Shown piece after piece: positions 56,667 through 64,000 of a stretch of 64,000 bases of DNA. Source of the DNA: Pseudomonadota bacterium (GTDB lineage: Bacteria; Pseudomonadota; Gammaproteobacteria; Xanthomonadales; Xanthomonadaceae); contig JAFEBX010000020.1 of assembly GCA_018242425.1 (NCBI GenBank), positions 124,001-188,000 on the forward strand, given 5' to 3'. Positions within the stretch are counted from its first letter, which is position 1. Each line of letters opens with the position of its first letter. The notes below the pieces were generated by a model that did not search any database, was not told the origin of the DNA, and saw only the letters and a program-made list of their open reading frames with translations. The translations under genes were made by a program, and so were the position numbers.

Positions 56667-59060
56667 TCAGAACGTGCCGGAGAAGGTGAACTGCAGGCGC
56701 TCGATCTGGTCCTTCACCTGGCCGGGCTTGTCGGCGCGCTGGTAGCGCAGCGGGTAGGCGTAGCTGATCGAGATCGGGCCCATCGGCGAACGCCACATCA
56801 GTGCAATACCGGTGGACGCGCGCAATTCCGAGGCCTTGAATGCGGCGCGGTTCTGGAACACGTTGCCGAAGTCGAGGAAGGCCGACAGGCGTGCCGAAGG
56901 CGAATCGATGATGCTCGGGAAGAACGTTTCCAGCGTGCCCACCGTCTTGAACGAACCGCCCATCGGCTGCGGGTAGCTGTAGAAGTCGGAGACCGCCTGC
57001 GGGCCCAGCGAGTTGTCGACGAAGCCGCGGACGCGGCCGCCCGACGACACGCCGCCGGCGTAGTAGTTCTCGAAGAACGGCAGCCCGCGCGAATTGACGA
57101 CGCGGCCATCGGGCAAGGTGGCGGTGCGGACGGCGCCATAGGAGTTGCCGTAACCGACGTCACCGACGGCGTTCAGCACCAGCCAGGAGCTCAACGGCCA
57201 GTACTTGGAGACGGTGTATTCCATCGTGTAGTACTTGGCGGTGGAGCCCGGCAGCGTGGCCTCGAGCGACAGGCGCTGCAGCATGCCGACGCTCGGTTGC
57301 AGCGCATCGTTGCGGGTATCGCGACCGAACGCGACGCGCGCGCGCGCCGCCTTGAAGGTCATGTGGCCGATTGCGTTGATGTAATCCCAGATCGGCTGCG
57401 GGGTGTAGATGTTGGCGCTGATTTTCTTGCGGTCGACGCCGAGCATGAACGACACCGTATCCCACTCGGTGATCGGCAGGCCGAGCACCATCTGCGCAGC
57501 GCCCTGGCTCGATGAATAGTTGGCGACGTTGGCGTCGGCGTAGTTGGTATCGCTGTAATAGACGTTGTAGCCCAGCGACACGCCGTTCTTGGTGAAGTAA
57601 GGGTTGAGGAAGTTGAACGAGATCTGCTTCTGGTACGAACTGCGCTGCAGGGCGACGGTGAGCTGGTTGCCGCTGCCGAGGAAGTTGCGCTCGGAGATGC
57701 TGCCGTTGAGCATCACGCCGCCCAGCTGCGAATAACCGACGCCGAAGCTGAGCGTGCCCGAGTTGGTTTCCTTGACGTTCACCGCCAGGTCAACCTGGTC
57801 GGGGGCGCCCGGCACCGGCTGCGACTCGATGTCGACCTTCTCGAAGTAGCCGAGCTGCTGCAGGCGGATCTTGGAGCGATCGATCGCCGCCTGCGAATAC
57901 CACGCGCCTTCGAACTGGCGCATTTCGCGGCGAAGCACGTCGTCGGCGGTGCGGTTGTTGCCCTTGAACACGATGCGGCGCACGTTGATGCGCGGTCCCG
58001 GCTGCACCTGCATGTCGAGCGCGACCGTGCGCGCCTCGCGATCCACCGTCGGGTTGGGGACGACCTGGGCATTGGCATAACCGATGTTGCTCAGCATCGC
58101 CGTCACCGAATCGGTGGCGGCTTCCATCGCGCGCCGCGAGAAGACGTAGCCGGGCTTGATGAAGGAGTCGAACTGCTTCTGGATGGTGTCCTTGGACAGG
58201 ATGGTGTCGCCGCTGACGGTCAGCGAGGACACCTTGTACTGCTCGCCTTCGGTCAGGCCGGCAGTGATGAACATCGCGCGCTTGTCGGGGCTGATGGTGA
58301 CCTGGGTGTTGTCCTGGCTCACATCGGCATCGATATAGCCGCGGTCAAGGTACCAGGACTGCAGCTTCTCGACGTCGCCCGAGAGTTTTTCCTTCGAGTA
58401 CTGGTCGTCGCGGCTGTACCAGCTGCTCCAGTTGCTGGTCTTCGACTCCCAGCCACGCATCAACTGCTTGTCGGTGAACTTCTCGTTGCCGATGATGTTG
58501 ATGTGCTTGATCTTGGCGGCCTTGCCTTCCTTGATGGCGATGGCGACGTCGACGCGGTTGCGGTCGAGCTTGGTGATCGACGGCGTCACCTGGACGTTGT
58601 ACTTGCCGCGGTTGTTGTACTGGCGGGTCAGCTCCTGCGACACCCGGTCGAGGCTCATCGGGTCGAAGGTGTCGCCTTCGGTCAGGCCGATTTCCTTCAG
58701 CGGCTTCTTGAGGTCGTCGTCCTTGATGTCCTTGTTGCCGGTGACGGTGACCTTGTTGATGGCCGGGCGTTCTTCCACCGACACGACCAGGATGTCGCCC
58801 TGGCGATCGAGCTTGACGTCGCTGAAGAAGCCGGTCTTGTAGAGCGCGCGGATCGCCTGTTCGGCCTTGGCCTGGTCCAGCATGTCGCCGCGCTCCACCG
58901 ACAGGTAGGTGAATACGGTGCCGGGGGCGATGCGCTGCAACCCGTCGACGCGGATGTCCGACACCCGGAAAGGCTCGACGATGGACTGCGCCCAGGCGGG
59001 CGTGGCCAGGGCGGCGGCCAGGGCGAGGGCAAGCAGGTGACGGCTGGGGTTTCGCATCAT
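56667..59060 (-). CDS. bamA: Outer-membrane assembly protein BamA
   Basis: BamA is the Omp85 pore that folds beta-barrel proteins into the outer membrane. The 797-residue protein has a signal peptide (ending WAQS), five POTRA domains (FRVSDIRVDGLQRI opens the first), a C-terminal barrel, and the VRGF motif of lid loop L6 in GGRVRGFVDN. It ends in Phe (TFSGTF), as expected. ATG 59060 or ATG 59057 can start it; a GGA-like site favours the second. It lies 31 nt from rseP. Confidence 0.96.
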   Translation of the reverse strand: MMRNPSRHLLALALAAALATPAWAQSIVEPFRVSDIRVDGLQRIAPGTVFTYLSVERGDMLDQAKAEQAIRALYKTGFFSDVKLDRQGDILVVSVEERPAINKVTVTGNKDIKDDDLKKPLKEIGLTEGDTFDPMSLDRVSQELTRQYNNRGKYNVQVTPSITKLDRNRVDVAIAIKEGKAAKIKHINIIGNEKFTDKQLMRGWESKTSNWSSWYSRDDQYSKEKLSGDVEKLQSWYLDRGYIDADVSQDNTQVTISPDKRAMFITAGLTEGEQYKVSSLTVSGDTILSKDTIQKQFDSFIKPGYVFSRRAMEAATDSVTAMLSNIGYANAQVVPNPTVDREARTVALDMQVQPGPRINVRRIVFKGNNRTADDVLRREMRQFEGAWYSQAAIDRSKIRLQQLGYFEKVDIESQPVPGAPDQVDLAVNVKETNSGTLSFGVGYSQLGGVMLNGSISERNFLGSGNQLTVALQRSSYQKQISFNFLNPYFTKNGVSLGYNVYYSDTNYADANVANYSSSQGAAQMVLGLPITEWDTVSFMLGVDRKKISANIYTPQPIWDYINAIGHMTFKAARARVAFGRDTRNDALQPSVGMLQRLSLEATLPGSTAKYYTMEYTVSKYWPLSSWLVLNAVGDVGYGNSYGAVRTATLPDGRVVNSRGLPFFENYYAGGVSSGGRVRGFVDNSLGPQAVSDFYSYPQPMGGSFKTVGTLETFFPSIIDSPSARLSAFLDFGNVFQNRAAFKASELRASTGIALMWRSPMGPISISYAYPLRYQRADKPGQVKDQIERLQFTFSGTF

Positions 59061-59091
59061 CGAATCCGGTGGGGGGCTAGTGGTCGTAGCC

Positions 59092-60417
59092 TTAGTGAAG
59101 CTGGCCAAAGAGGTCATTGTAGAACGCCAGGCCCATCAGGCCGAGGATCATCATCAGTCCGATCGACTGGCTAATGGCGAGGGCGCGTTCGCCGAGGGGG
59201 CGGCCGCGGATGGCTTCGACCACGTACATGGCGAGGTGGCCGCCATCGAGGATCGGGATGGGCAACAGGTTGAGCACGCCCAGGCTGAGCGACATCAGGG
59301 CGAGGAAGCGCAGGAAGTAGGCCGGGCCCATCTGGGCCGAGGCATTGGCGATCTTGGCGATCGTGACCGGGCCGGAGACCGTTTCACGCGAGGCCTGGCC
59401 ACGGATCATGCGGCCGATCGAGGTCACCGCATCGTGGAGCAGGGCCCCGGTTTCGTGGATGGCCGCGGGAATCGCCTGCAGCGGGCCGAGGCGGCGCACG
59501 GTGTCATAGCCGGGGCCGCTCTGGAATCCGAGGATCCGCCGACCTGCGTCAGTGCCAGGGACCAGTGAGAACGACAGGGTCTGATCGCCACGCTTGGCGA
59601 CTACCTGCACGGCACCGCCGGCTGGGGTTTTCTGGACCAGCGGACTGATGTCGGCGTAGCTGGCAACCGGGGACCCATTCACGCTGACGATGCGATCGCC
59701 CGACAGCAAATGACCATCGGCGGGACTGCCACGCGTGATCTGGTCGACCACGGGTGGAATGACAGGCAGCCTGGCGACGATGCCCATGTCATTCATCAGC
59801 TCGAGTTCGTCGATGCGCGCGGGCAACTGGTCGAGGCGCAGCGTATGGCTGGATTCGCGGCCGTCACCGTCGCGGATATCGATCGAGGCCGCCTGGTGGG
59901 CGATTGCCTTGCGGGCAAGCGCCGGCAGGGCATCGCTCCAGGTCGGGATGTCTTCGCCATCGATGCGCAGGATGCGGTCGCCGGGCTGCAGCCCGGAAGC
60001 GGCAGCGATGCCCTGGACCTGACCGATCACCGGTGCGTAGTCGGGGCGCCCGAGCACCAGCATGCCCCACAGCAGGGCCACGCACAGCACGATGTTGAAC
60101 ACCGGGCCCGCCGCGACGATCAGCATGCGCTGCCACACCGGCTTGCGGTTGAATGCCTGCGGAAGATCTTCCGGGGCGACATCGGCTTCGCGTTCGTCGA
60201 GGAACTTCACGTAGCCGCCGAGCGGGATGCCGCCGATGGCGTATTCGGTGCCGTCGCGGCCGATGCGCGACCAGATCGGCTTGCCGAACCCCACCGAGAA
60301 CCGCAGCACCTTCACGCCAAAGTGGCGACCGACCCAGAAGTGGCCGAATTCGTGGAAGGTGACCAACACCCCGAGGGTGATGAGCAGCCACCACAGAGAT
60401 CCGAAGAAACCATTCAT
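59092..60417 (-). CDS. rseP: RIP metalloprotease RseP (site-2 protease)
   Basis: RseP cuts anti-sigma factor RseA inside the membrane and so controls the sigma-E envelope-stress response; it also clears remnant signal peptides. The 441-residue protein has the zinc motif HEFGH (H22-H26) in the first helix, a C-terminal zinc ligand site in [14 protein letters not shown], two PDZ domains in the middle ([16 protein letters not shown] and [12 protein letters not shown]), and four hydrophobic segments. It overlaps dxr by 4 nt. Confidence 0.95.
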   Translation of the reverse strand: MNGFFGSLWWLLITLGVLVTFHEFGHFWVGRHFGVKVLRFSVGFGKPIWSRIGRDGTEYAIGGIPLGGYVKFLDEREADVAPEDLPQAFNRKPVWQRMLIVAAGPVFNIVLCVALLWGMLVLGRPDYAPVIGQVQGIAAASGLQPGDRILRIDGEDIPTWSDALPALARKAIAHQAASIDIRDGDGRESSHTLRLDQLPARIDELELMNDMGIVARLPVIPPVVDQITRGSPADGHLLSGDRIVSVNGSPVASYADISPLVQKTPAGGAVQVVAKRGDQTLSFSLVPGTDAGRRILGFQSGPGYDTVRRLGPLQAIPAAIHETGALLHDAVTSIGRMIRGQASRETVSGPVTIAKIANASAQMGPAYFLRFLALMSLSLGVLNLLPIPILDGGHLAMYVVEAIRGRPLGERALAISQSIGLMMILGLMGLAFYNDLFGQLH

Positions 60418-61619
60418 GCGTGCGGTGTGGCTCGGGAGGGATGACGGGACAGCAGGCGCTCACCAGCGGAGCGCGCTTCGCGATCGGCGTCGCGCAGCAC
60501 GTCCAGCGATGTCGCCGCCGTGACGGGCAGCATCGCCAGTCCTTCTTCGACCAGCGCGGGAATGTCTAGGAAACGCAATTTCCCCTGAAGAAACGCTGAA
60601 ACCGCCAATTCATTCAAGGCGTTGAGCATGGCCGGCGCGGTGCCGCCGGTGCGCAACGCCTCGTAGGACAGGCGCAATGCCGGAAAAGTTTCGAGATCGG
60701 GGGCTTCGAACTGCAGGGTGCCGTGCTGCAGCAGGTCGAGCCGGTCGACGCCGGACGCGACGCGCCGTGGCCAGGCCAGCCCGACTGCCAGCGCGGTGCG
60801 CATGTCGGGCAGGCCGAGTTGCGCCAGCGTCGAGCCGTCCTCGAACTCGACCAGCGAATGCACCAGGCTTTGCGGATGCACCAGCACGCGGATGCGTTCG
60901 GCGGGCAGGTTGAACAGGTGGTGGGCTTCGATCACCTCGAGGCCCTTGTTCATCAGCGTGGCGGAATCGACCGAGATCTTCGGACCCATCGACCACTTGG
61001 GATGCGCCACCGCCTGCGCAGGGGTGACGTTCGCCAGCTCCGCGCGCGCCTTGCCGCGGAACGGACCGCCGGACGCGGTCAGCACGATCGAGGACAGCGC
61101 GCTGCGATCGCCGTCGACCGGCAGGCACTGGAACACGGCATTGTGTTCGCTGTCGATCGGCACGATGGTGCTGCCGTGTTCGCGCGCGGTGGCCATCAGC
61201 AGTTCGCCGGCCAGCACCAGCGATTCCTTGTTCGCCAGCAGCAGGCGCTTGCCGGCGCGGGCGGCGGCCAGGGTTGAATCGAGCCCGGCGGCGCCGACGA
61301 TCGCGGCGACCACCACCTCGCAGGCATCACTGCCGGCGAGCGCATCGATCGCAGCCATGCCGGCGTGCGCCTGCGTCGCCAGCCCGGCATCGCGCAGGCC
61401 GTCGCGCAGGGCGCCGAAGCTCGATTCGTCGGCGATGACCGCGTGCTCGGGGCGATGGCGGCGGCACAGTTCGATCAATTCGGCCACGCGGCTGCCGGCG
61501 ACCAGCACGCTGGCACGCCATTGCTGCGGATGATGGGCGATTACGTCGAGCGCGGATGCGCCGATGGATCCGGTCGCGCCGAGCACCGCGACCCGGACGG
61601 GGCCGGTGGGCGTGTTCAC
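60414..61619 (-). CDS. dxr: 1-deoxy-D-xylulose 5-phosphate reductoisomerase
   Basis: Dxr makes MEP, the second step of the non-mevalonate isoprenoid pathway, and is the target of fosmidomycin. The 401-residue protein has the NADPH motif GATGSIG (14-20), [36 protein letters not shown], and [23 protein letters not shown], all conserved. It overlaps cdsA by 4 nt and rseP by 4 nt. Confidence 0.97.
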   Translation of the reverse strand: MNTPTGPVRVAVLGATGSIGASALDVIAHHPQQWRASVLVAGSRVAELIELCRRHRPEHAVIADESSFGALRDGLRDAGLATQAHAGMAAIDALAGSDACEVVVAAIVGAAGLDSTLAAARAGKRLLLANKESLVLAGELLMATAREHGSTIVPIDSEHNAVFQCLPVDGDRSALSSIVLTASGGPFRGKARAELANVTPAQAVAHPKWSMGPKISVDSATLMNKGLEVIEAHHLFNLPAERIRVLVHPQSLVHSLVEFEDGSTLAQLGLPDMRTALAVGLAWPRRVASGVDRLDLLQHGTLQFEAPDLETFPALRLSYEALRTGGTAPAMLNALNELAVSAFLQGKLRFLDIPALVEEGLAMLPVTAATSLDVLRDADREARSAGERLLSRHPSRATPHA

Positions 61620-62485
61620 AGCCCCAGCAATCCTTTCACCAGCGCGAATACCGGCAACGCCGCGAGCACGCTGTCGGCGCGGTCAAGGATGCCGCCGTGG
61701 CCGGGGATCAGGTCGGAGGAATCCTTGGCGCCGGCGTGGCGCTTGAGCAGGCTCTCGAACAGGTCGCCGACCGCCGAGATCAGCACGGTGACCGCGCAGA
61801 GGAGGGCGACTGCGGGCAGCGAGGTCATCGCGATGCCGGTGAAGCTCGCGACGATCATGCCGACGATCACGCCGAGCAGGAGGCCGCCGGCCAGGCCTTC
61901 GATGGTCTTGTTGGGGCTGATGCGCGGCGCCAGCTTGTGCTTGCCGAAGGCGCGCCCGGCGAAATAGGCGCCGGTGTCGGCGGCCCAGACCGTCATCAGC
62001 GCGGCCAGCAGCCAGACATGGCCGGTGGGGATCAGGCCGTGGTCGACCGTGCCCTGCGGCGCGCCGTGCAGGACCAGCAGCGCGCACCAGGCGGGGATCA
62101 CCGCCAGCGTGCCGGCAAGCAGTTTCACCACCCGCGACCAGCTTTCATGGTGCGATCCGAAATCGTAGCGGGCCAGCCACAGCAGGCTCAGCAGCCACCA
62201 CATCGCGCCGATCACGATCACCACCTCGAACAGGGCCGAGGTGCCGCCCTGTGCGGTATGCGAGCCCCAGGCCAACGCCACCATCATCAGCAAATGCAGG
62301 GCGACCAGCAGCAGGCGCGACAGGCTGTCGTCGACGCCCGCGAGCTTGAACCATTCCCACAAACCGCCGAGGAACAGCAACGCGGCGACCACCGCCATCC
62401 AGCTGGTGGGCAGGAACAGTACCGCCAACAGGGCCGCCGGGCCCATCACGAAGGCGGAAATCATGCGTGTTCTGGTCGCTGCCAT
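61616..62485 (-). CDS. cdsA: Phosphatidate cytidylyltransferase
   Basis: CdsA makes CDP-diacylglycerol for all phospholipids. The 289-residue polytopic membrane protein has about eight hydrophobic segments. The signature reads [20 protein letters not shown] followed by GILDRADS near the C-terminus. It lies 3 nt after uppS and overlaps dxr by 4 nt. Confidence 0.95.
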   Translation of the reverse strand: MAATRTRMISAFVMGPAALLAVLFLPTSWMAVVAALLFLGGLWEWFKLAGVDDSLSRLLLVALHLLMMVALAWGSHTAQGGTSALFEVVIVIGAMWWLLSLLWLARYDFGSHHESWSRVVKLLAGTLAVIPAWCALLVLHGAPQGTVDHGLIPTGHVWLLAALMTVWAADTGAYFAGRAFGKHKLAPRISPNKTIEGLAGGLLLGVIVGMIVASFTGIAMTSLPAVALLCAVTVLISAVGDLFESLLKRHAGAKDSSDLIPGHGGILDRADSVLAALPVFALVKGLLGL

Positions 62486-62488
62486 GCG

Positions 62489-63232
62489 TTATGCCTGTTG
62501 CCGGGAGGCCTGCGCCCCGGTGAGTCCGAAGCGGCGCTGGCGCCGGGAGAAATCGTCGAATGCGGCCTGCAGTGTCGCTGCATCCATGTCCGGCCACAAC
62601 GTCGGGGTGAACCACAGTTCGGCATAGGCGAGCTGCCACAGCAGGAAATTGCTGATGCGCAGGTCGCCGCCGGTGCGGATGCAGAGATCGACGGCGGGGA
62701 GATCGGCCAGTGCCATCCGGTCGCCGAAGGCCGTTTCGTCGATGGTGGCGGGATCGATGCGGCCATCGCGGGCCTCGGTCGCCAATTGGCGGGCGGCCGT
62801 GGCGATGTCCTGGCGGCCACCGTAGTTGGCGGCGATCACAAGGGTGAGTCCGGTGTTGGCGGCGGTCAGCGCTTCGGTCGCCTGCATGCGCTTCTGGATG
62901 TCCGGCGAAAATGCCTGCGCTTCGCCGATGAAACGGATGCGCGCGCCGCGGCGCGCCAGCTCGTCCACTTCGCGATCGAGCACCGACAGGAACAACCGCA
63001 TCAGGCCGCTGACTTCTTCCTGCGGACGTCCCCAGTTTTCGCTGGAGAACGCGAACAGCGTCAGCGCCTCGACACCGCGGTCGATGCAGAATTCGATGGT
63101 GTCGCGCACCGCGCGCGCGCCGGCGCGATGGCCGACCAGGCGCGGCCGCCGGCGTTGCTCGGCCCAGCGCCCGTTGCCGTCCATGATGATCGCGACGTGC
63201 CGGGGAGTGGATGCTGGGGGAATGACGCTCAT
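62489..63232 (-). CDS. uppS: Undecaprenyl diphosphate synthase
   Basis: UppS makes the C55 carrier for peptidoglycan and O-antigen from farnesyl diphosphate. The 247-residue protein has PRHVAIIMDGNGRWA (catalytic D18), LFAFSSENWGRP, the ELARRGARIRFIGE segment, and DLCIRTGGDLRISNFLLWQ with AYAELWF. ATG 63232 is preferred over the earlier in-frame ATG at 63268. It lies downstream of frr across a palindromic gap. Confidence 0.95.
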   Translation of the reverse strand: MSVIPPASTPRHVAIIMDGNGRWAEQRRRPRLVGHRAGARAVRDTIEFCIDRGVEALTLFAFSSENWGRPQEEVSGLMRLFLSVLDREVDELARRGARIRFIGEAQAFSPDIQKRMQATEALTAANTGLTLVIAANYGGRQDIATAARQLATEARDGRIDPATIDETAFGDRMALADLPAVDLCIRTGGDLRISNFLLWQLAYAELWFTPTLWPDMDAATLQAAFDDFSRRQRRFGLTGAQASRQQA

Positions 63233-63249
63233 GACAGTCCAGGGCCGTC

Positions 63250-63330
63250 GTGAGCGCAGGTCAGGCAAGGAAGAGGAACCCGAGCGCGAGGGAGCGTACT
63301 GAAGTACGTGACCGAGCGCGAGTGGTTCCG
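63250..63330. repeat. Palindromic intergenic element between frr and uppS
   Basis: The central palindrome is gtactgaagtac (63296-63307), flanked by direct copies of cgagcgcgag and by outer ggaacc/ggttcc arms. There is no gene of its own. It resembles dispersed intergenic repeats seen in other beta- and gammaproteobacteria (recalled, not searched). Confidence 0.45.
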
Positions 63331-63362
63331 ATGACGCCGCATGACCAAGCGCAACAGGCCCA

Positions 63363-63920
63363 TCAAACAGCCATCAGTTCCTGTTCTTTCAGCTTCACCA
63401 CCTCGTCGACATCCTTGATCGCCTTGTCGGTCATCTTCTGGATCTCGTCGTCCTGGCGCGTGGCCTCGTCCTCGGTGATCTTCTTTTCCTTGAGGAGATC
63501 CTTGGCGTGCTGGTTGGCGTCACGACGGATGTTGCGGATCGCCACCTTGGTGTCCTCGCCTTCGCCATGCACCACCTTCGACAGCTCCTTGCGGCGGTCT
63601 TCGGTGAGGGCCGGGATGTTGATGCGGATGGTGGTGCCGGCGGTGGTCGGGGTCAGGCCGAGGTCGGAATTGATGATCGCCTTCTCGACGGCCGCGACCA
63701 TCGGCTTCTCCCACGGGGTGATGGTGAGCGAGCGGGCATCGGTGACGGCGACGCTGGCAACCTGGGCCAGCGGCATGTCGGAACCGTAGTAGTTCACCTT
63801 GATGTGGTCGACCAGCGCACTGGTGGCGCGACCGGTGCGGATCTTGGTCAGGGTATGGCGCAGCGCATCGATGCTCTTGAGCATGCGTGCCTGTGCATCT
63901 TTCTTGATTTCGTTCAGCAT
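63363..63920 (-). CDS. frr: Ribosome recycling factor
   Basis: Frr splits the post-termination ribosome with EF-G. The 185-residue protein has the family N-terminus [20 protein letters not shown], then [22 protein letters not shown], the hinge [27 protein letters not shown] and C-terminal helices. GGAGG lies 6 nt before the ATG. Usually follows pyrH, which would lie just outside the window. Confidence 0.97.
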   Translation of the reverse strand: MLNEIKKDAQARMLKSIDALRHTLTKIRTGRATSALVDHIKVNYYGSDMPLAQVASVAVTDARSLTITPWEKPMVAAVEKAIINSDLGLTPTTAGTTIRINIPALTEDRRKELSKVVHGEGEDTKVAIRNIRRDANQHAKDLLKEKKITEDEATRQDDEIQKMTDKAIKDVDEVVKLKEQELMAV

Positions 63921-63952
63921 CCCCGGCCTCCAGCAAAAAAACGTGACCCGGG

Positions 63953-63958
63953 ATTATA
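63953..63958 (-). promoter_or_regulatory. Candidate -10 box for frr
   Basis: The minus strand reads TATAAT, 32 nt before the frr ATG, followed by a run of seven T in the leader. No clear -35 box was seen. Confidence 0.35.
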
Positions 63959-63967
63959 GGGTGGAAC

Positions 63968-63984
63968 GCCGGCGCACCGCCGGC
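63968..63984. terminator. Short GC hairpin upstream of frr
   Basis: gccggcg (63968-63974) / cgccggc (63978-63984), with a cac loop. It may end the upstream gene's transcript; no T-tract follows directly. Confidence 0.35.
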
Positions 63985-64000
63985 CGGGCCTCTCTCGGGC

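Overview
The window is GC-rich chromosomal DNA from a Gram-negative gammaproteobacterium. The best fit is the order Xanthomonadales (Lysobacterales: Xanthomonadaceae or Rhodanobacteraceae). This rests on the gene content (lipid A, BAM and LPS-transport genes, TonB, an Oar-like TonB-dependent receptor), on the orders pilW-pilX-pilY1-pilE, lptE-holA-nadD-rsfS-rlmH and frr-uppS-cdsA-dxr-rseP-bamA-lpxD-fabZ-lpxA-lpxB-rnhB-dnaE-accA, and on typical DarP, RsfS and TonB sequences. The species cannot be named from sequence reading alone. Most of the window is tightly packed core genome, with many 1-8 nt stop/start overlaps and several GTG and TTG starts. No IS element, prophage, CRISPR array or rRNA was seen.

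Layout. 1-5.2 kb: the 3' part of a type IV pilus minor-pilin operon (pilW', pilX, pilY1, pilE), closed by a strong bidirectional terminator. 5.3-8.3 kb: tRNA-Asn(GTT), a FimT/GspH pseudopilin, uvrB and tRNA-Val(GAC). 8.4-15.8 kb: a secreted amidohydrolase, then leuS, lptE, holA, nadD, rsfS and rlmH. 15.8-28.2 kb is the accessory part: tonB, a secreted helical protein of unknown function, two tandem trimeric autotransporter adhesins, a large Oar-like TonB-dependent receptor, and a four-gene cassette (HTH regulator, DoxX-like membrane protein, EthD-like protein, Cass2/GyrI-like effector-binding protein). 28.2-38.6 kb: SIMPL protein, maf, rng, yhdP, tldD, darP (yjgA) and pmbA. 38.6-42.2 kb: a DUF1800/DUF1501 pair flanked by two DUF4870 membrane proteins. 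42.2-49.6 kb, minus strand: ispA, xseB, tilS, a small membrane protein, accA and dnaE. 49.7-52.6 kb: a membrane-bound winged-helix/TPR regulator flanked by two small orphan proteins. 52.6-64 kb, minus strand: the envelope-biogenesis block from rnhB and lpxB back to frr.

How the genes work together. Much of the window builds or uses the outer membrane. LpxA, LpxD and LpxB make lipid A; LptE helps place LPS; FabZ and AccA supply acyl chains. BamA inserts beta-barrels, and RseP controls the envelope stress response. YhdP is a likely inter-membrane lipid-transport protein. UppS and CdsA make lipid carrier and phospholipid precursors, while IspA and Dxr belong to isoprenoid synthesis. The adhesins, the TonB receptor and TonB depend on this machinery.

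Most likely sources of new biology: (i) the paired adhesins, each with an EF-hand-like loop in the head; (ii) a PPC-like domain inserted in PilY1; (iii) the cassette after the TonB-dependent receptor; (iv) the winged-helix/TPR regulator with two small orphan proteins. All domain calls were made by eye without database searches, and no base composition was computed.
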